Origin: a virus
IMG/VR virus record: IMGVR_UViG_3300005613_000081
Span: 1 to 54,096 of that record
Strand: one strand, 5' to 3'
Length of the DNA: 54,096 nt
The position numbers and the translations under genes are program-made. Below the pieces are notes generated by a model. It was not told where the DNA came from. It ran no database searches and saw only the letters and a program-made list of their open reading frames with translations. This document shows positions 51,756-54,096 of this stretch, piece after piece (within the stretch, counting starts at the first letter, position 1; each line of letters begins with the position of its first letter).

Positions 51756-53114
51756 ATGGGTAAACAAAGACGTAAAGCTGTTAAGAAAAATATAGATAAG
51801 TACCAATGGAGCGGAAAAAATGTTGTTAATAATAGTAAACAAAAAATCAAAGTTTTAGCATATTGTGATTCACCCACTTGTGCTACTGGGTTTGGTACAG
51901 TGTCCCGTAATATTTTTGAAGCTTTATATAAGACAGGTCGATATGATATTGATATTCTTGGTATTAATTATTGGGGTGATCCACATAATTTTCCTTATAG
52001 GATATGGCCTACTGGCACAGGGACTAATGATCCTTACGGTAGACAAAAAATTGTTAATATGGTACCACAAATGGATTTTGATATATTGTTTTTCTTACAG
52101 GATACTTTTATAGTTGATTTTTTACCTGTTTTAATACCACATTTGCAATCTAATATGCCAAGGAATTTCAAATCAATTATGTATTATCCAATAGATAGTG
52201 TATTGAAGCCCGAGTGGTCTAAAAATATAGAGGTTATAGATCATTTAGTTGCTTATTGTGAATTTGGTAAAAATGAATCGTTGAAGACATTGCCAGATAG
52301 AGATATTGATATAATAAACCACGGTGTTAATACAAAGGAATATTTTCCACTTTCTAAATCTAAAATAGATTCGTTTAAGGACCAATATTTTGGACCTGCA
52401 GCTGGTAAATTTATAATAACTAATTTAAATCGTAATCAACAACGAAAAGATATTCCTAGAACAATGTTAGCTTTTAAGGAATTTAAAGAAATAGTTCCGG
52501 ATTCATTACTTTATTTACATTGTGCTATGAAAGATCAGGGTTGGGATTTAGTTGAAGTTTGTAAAAGTATGGAGTTGGATATAAATAACGATGTTATATT
52601 TCCAAGAAATTTTGGGCCTAATCAGGGATATCCAAAAGAAATAGTGAATGCTATATATAATGCTAGTGATGTTGTTGTGAGTACTACTTTGGCGGAGGGT
52701 ATGGGTTTAGCTTGGTTAGAAGCTATGGCTACTAAGACTCCTGTTATTATGCCGAATAATACAGCTATGACTGAATTTATAACAGAGGATAGGGGATATT
52801 TGGCTGAAAGTGGTAGTAATGGTAGTTTGTTTACTGTTTTGCCACACGATAATGAGGTACTACGTGAATTGACAGATGTTAATGATTTTGTTAAAAAGTT
52901 AACACATATTTATAACAATAGAGAAGAGGCTGCTGAAAAAGCAGAAAATGCTTATAAATGGGTAGTTAATGATATGGAGTGGCAGGGTAAAATTGCTGAT
53001 CAGTGGGTAGAATTATTTGATAATGTTTATAATGAAATTAGTAAAGATCAAACGAAATTGGAAAAAGAGGCTGATAGTAGTATTGAAAAAATAATTAAAG
53101 CTGAGGAGATATAG
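51756..53114 (+). CDS. GT4-family glycosyltransferase 1 (452 aa)
   Basis: A GT-B enzyme. The N-terminal Rossmann half has VLAYCDSPTCATGFGTVSRN, and the C-terminal half has HGVNTKEYFP and the donor-binding EGMGLAWLEAMATKTPVI with the Glu-x7-Glu motif. An ATG at 51741 is in frame, but GGAGG at 51743 sits 8 bases before ATG 51756, so MGKQRRK is preferred. No membrane helix is visible; it is probably cytoplasmic and nucleotide-sugar dependent. Substrate unknown: candidates are phage DNA, virion Ser-rich linkers or a cell-wall polymer. Confidence 0.8.
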   Translation: MGKQRRKAVKKNIDKYQWSGKNVVNNSKQKIKVLAYCDSPTCATGFGTVSRNIFEALYKTGRYDIDILGINYWGDPHNFPYRIWPTGTGTNDPYGRQKIVNMVPQMDFDILFFLQDTFIVDFLPVLIPHLQSNMPRNFKSIMYYPIDSVLKPEWSKNIEVIDHLVAYCEFGKNESLKTLPDRDIDIINHGVNTKEYFPLSKSKIDSFKDQYFGPAAGKFIITNLNRNQQRKDIPRTMLAFKEFKEIVPDSLLYLHCAMKDQGWDLVEVCKSMELDINNDVIFPRNFGPNQGYPKEIVNAIYNASDVVVSTTLAEGMGLAWLEAMATKTPVIMPNNTAMTEFITEDRGYLAESGSNGSLFTVLPHDNEVLRELTDVNDFVKKLTHIYNNREEAAEKAENAYKWVVNDMEWQGKIADQWVELFDNVYNEISKDQTKLEKEADSSIEKIIKAEEI

Positions 53115-53116
53115 TT

Positions 53117-54096
53117 ATGAAGATAAAAGGTATAAAATATTTTTCACCTATGTTTGATGGTAGTGGTTATGGGGAAGCTAGCAGAGGTTATATTTTAGCT
53201 TTACATAAGTTAGGGGTGCCTATAACTTTAAAACCGATAACGTTTGAAAAAACCCTACCTGATCTCGGAGAGAGAGGTAAAATTTTGTCTAGTCTTGTAG
53301 ATAAAGATATAGATTACAATGTAGTTATTTTACATACTACTCCAGAGTTTTGGAATGATAATAAAGAATATGGTAAAACTAATATTGGTTATACTGTTTG
53401 GGAAACTACAAGATTACACCAGGATTGGCCTGGATTTATAAATAACAGTGCTGATGGTGTGTTGGTTAGTTCTAATTGGACTGTTGATGTATTTAAGGAG
53501 TCTGGTGTTAAAGTACCAGTTTTTAGTGTCCCTCATGGTATGGACCCCAATGAGTATTCTAATGTAAATTCCTATAATGTTAATGGTATTAAAGAAGGTG
53601 CTTATAAATTTTATAGTATGTTTCAGTTTACTGAAAGAAAACATCCTACAGCTCTTATCAAATCTTATTGGGCAGCGTTCAGAAATAATGAGAATGTAGC
53701 TTTAATTTTAAAAACTTATCGTAGTAATTTTTCTGATGAAGAAAAACAAGCTGTGAGAAATACTGTAATAAGATTAAAAGATGTTACAAGAATGTCCAAT
53801 TACCCACCAATTTATTTAGTGTTGGACATGTTAAGTAGGGAGGAGGTTTTGGGTTTACATAAATCTGGTGATTGTTTTATAAGTTTGGATAGAGGCGAAG
53901 GTTTTGGTCTTTGTGGGTTTGAAAGTGGATCATCAGGAAATCCAGTTATTGTTACTGGTTTTGGCGGATCTTTAGAATATGCTAAGCCAGATAATAGTTA
54001 TTTAGTAGATTATTCGTTAACGCCTGTGTTTGGTATGAATTGGAGTCCATGGTATAATCATGGGACTGATGAGGCCCAAATGTGGGCAGAGCCTGA
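53117..54096 (+). CDS. GT4-family glycosyltransferase 2 (5' part, continues past window)
   Basis: The ATG follows GAGGAGATATAGTT, two bases after the previous stop. The frame is open to base 54096, giving about 326 residues. Features: FSPMFDGSGYGEASRGY at the N-terminus, GYTVWETTRL, SVPHGMDPNEY, and a donor loop RGEGFGLCGFESGSSGNPVI with the Glu-x7-Glu pattern. It is of the same family as glycosyltransferase 1 but clearly not a recent duplicate. The pair is coupled and may act sequentially on one acceptor. Confidence 0.8.
   Translation, partial: MKIKGIKYFSPMFDGSGYGEASRGYILALHKLGVPITLKPITFEKTLPDLGERGKILSSLVDKDIDYNVVILHTTPEFWNDNKEYGKTNIGYTVWETTRLHQDWPGFINNSADGVLVSSNWTVDVFKESGVKVPVFSVPHGMDPNEYSNVNSYNVNGIKEGAYKFYSMFQFTERKHPTALIKSYWAAFRNNENVALILKTYRSNFSDEEKQAVRNTVIRLKDVTRMSNYPPIYLVLDMLSREEVLGLHKSGDCFISLDRGEGFGLCGFESGSSGNPVIVTGFGGSLEYAKPDNSYLVDYSLTPVFGMNWSPWYNHGTDEAQMWAEP

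Overview
The window is a strongly AT-rich stretch of a tailed double-stranded DNA phage genome. All 42 genes I support lie on the + strand and are tightly packed. Many junctions overlap by 1 to 4 bases (ATGA or TAATG), and most genes have AGGAGG-like ribosome binding sites, which points to a low-GC Gram-positive host (inference). The distance from the tape-measure gene to the replication genes, about 39 kb, suggests a large genome. I saw no integrase, repressor, tRNA, CRISPR array or reverse transcriptase. No gene-free stretch exceeds 300 bases; the largest gaps are 18512-18784 (hairpin, promoter-like site and terminator) and 40114-40303 (a pair of promoter-like repeats).

Layout. 1-1314 is the C-terminal end of a tail tape-measure protein. 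1327-8775 holds about eleven mostly small tail or baseplate-type genes of unknown detail. 8790-14324 is a family of three related structural proteins with Ig-like ends, one of which has gained a discoidin (F5/8 type C) domain. 14399-40113 is a roughly 26 kb fibre or adhesin region: two proteins built from discoidin domains and long Ser/Glu linkers (14399, 36409), a 526-residue protein (16931), a 1772-residue Cys-rich protein (19090), a 2216-residue multi-lectin protein (24425) and a beta-propeller protein (32153). Three related homing-type endonucleases (15836, 31088, 35278) sit directly behind fibre genes.

From 40304 the window changes to nucleotide and DNA metabolism: an archaeal-type thymidylate synthase-family enzyme followed by an HNH homing endonuclease, a DnaN sliding clamp, RecA, a small nuclease, a DnaB helicase, a DnaG primase, a shortened DnaJ, a RuvC-like resolvase, a RecB/Cas4-type nuclease with a probable Fe-S cluster, and two glycosyltransferases (the second runs off the end). 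Helicase, primase and clamp would load on the phage fork, while RecA, the nucleases and the resolvase form a recombination set. No DNA polymerase is in the window.

The most interesting reading is that the Ser-rich linkers of the fibre proteins, the repeated discoidin cassettes and the paired glycosyltransferases belong to one adhesin-diversification and glycosylation system. The competing idea is that the glycosyltransferases decorate a modified pyrimidine made through the thymidylate synthase-family enzyme. Further points worth a second look are a likely ATC start codon at 8266, two copies of a promoter-like element with identical internal spacing before the replication genes, and an isolated terminator unit inside the fibre operon.
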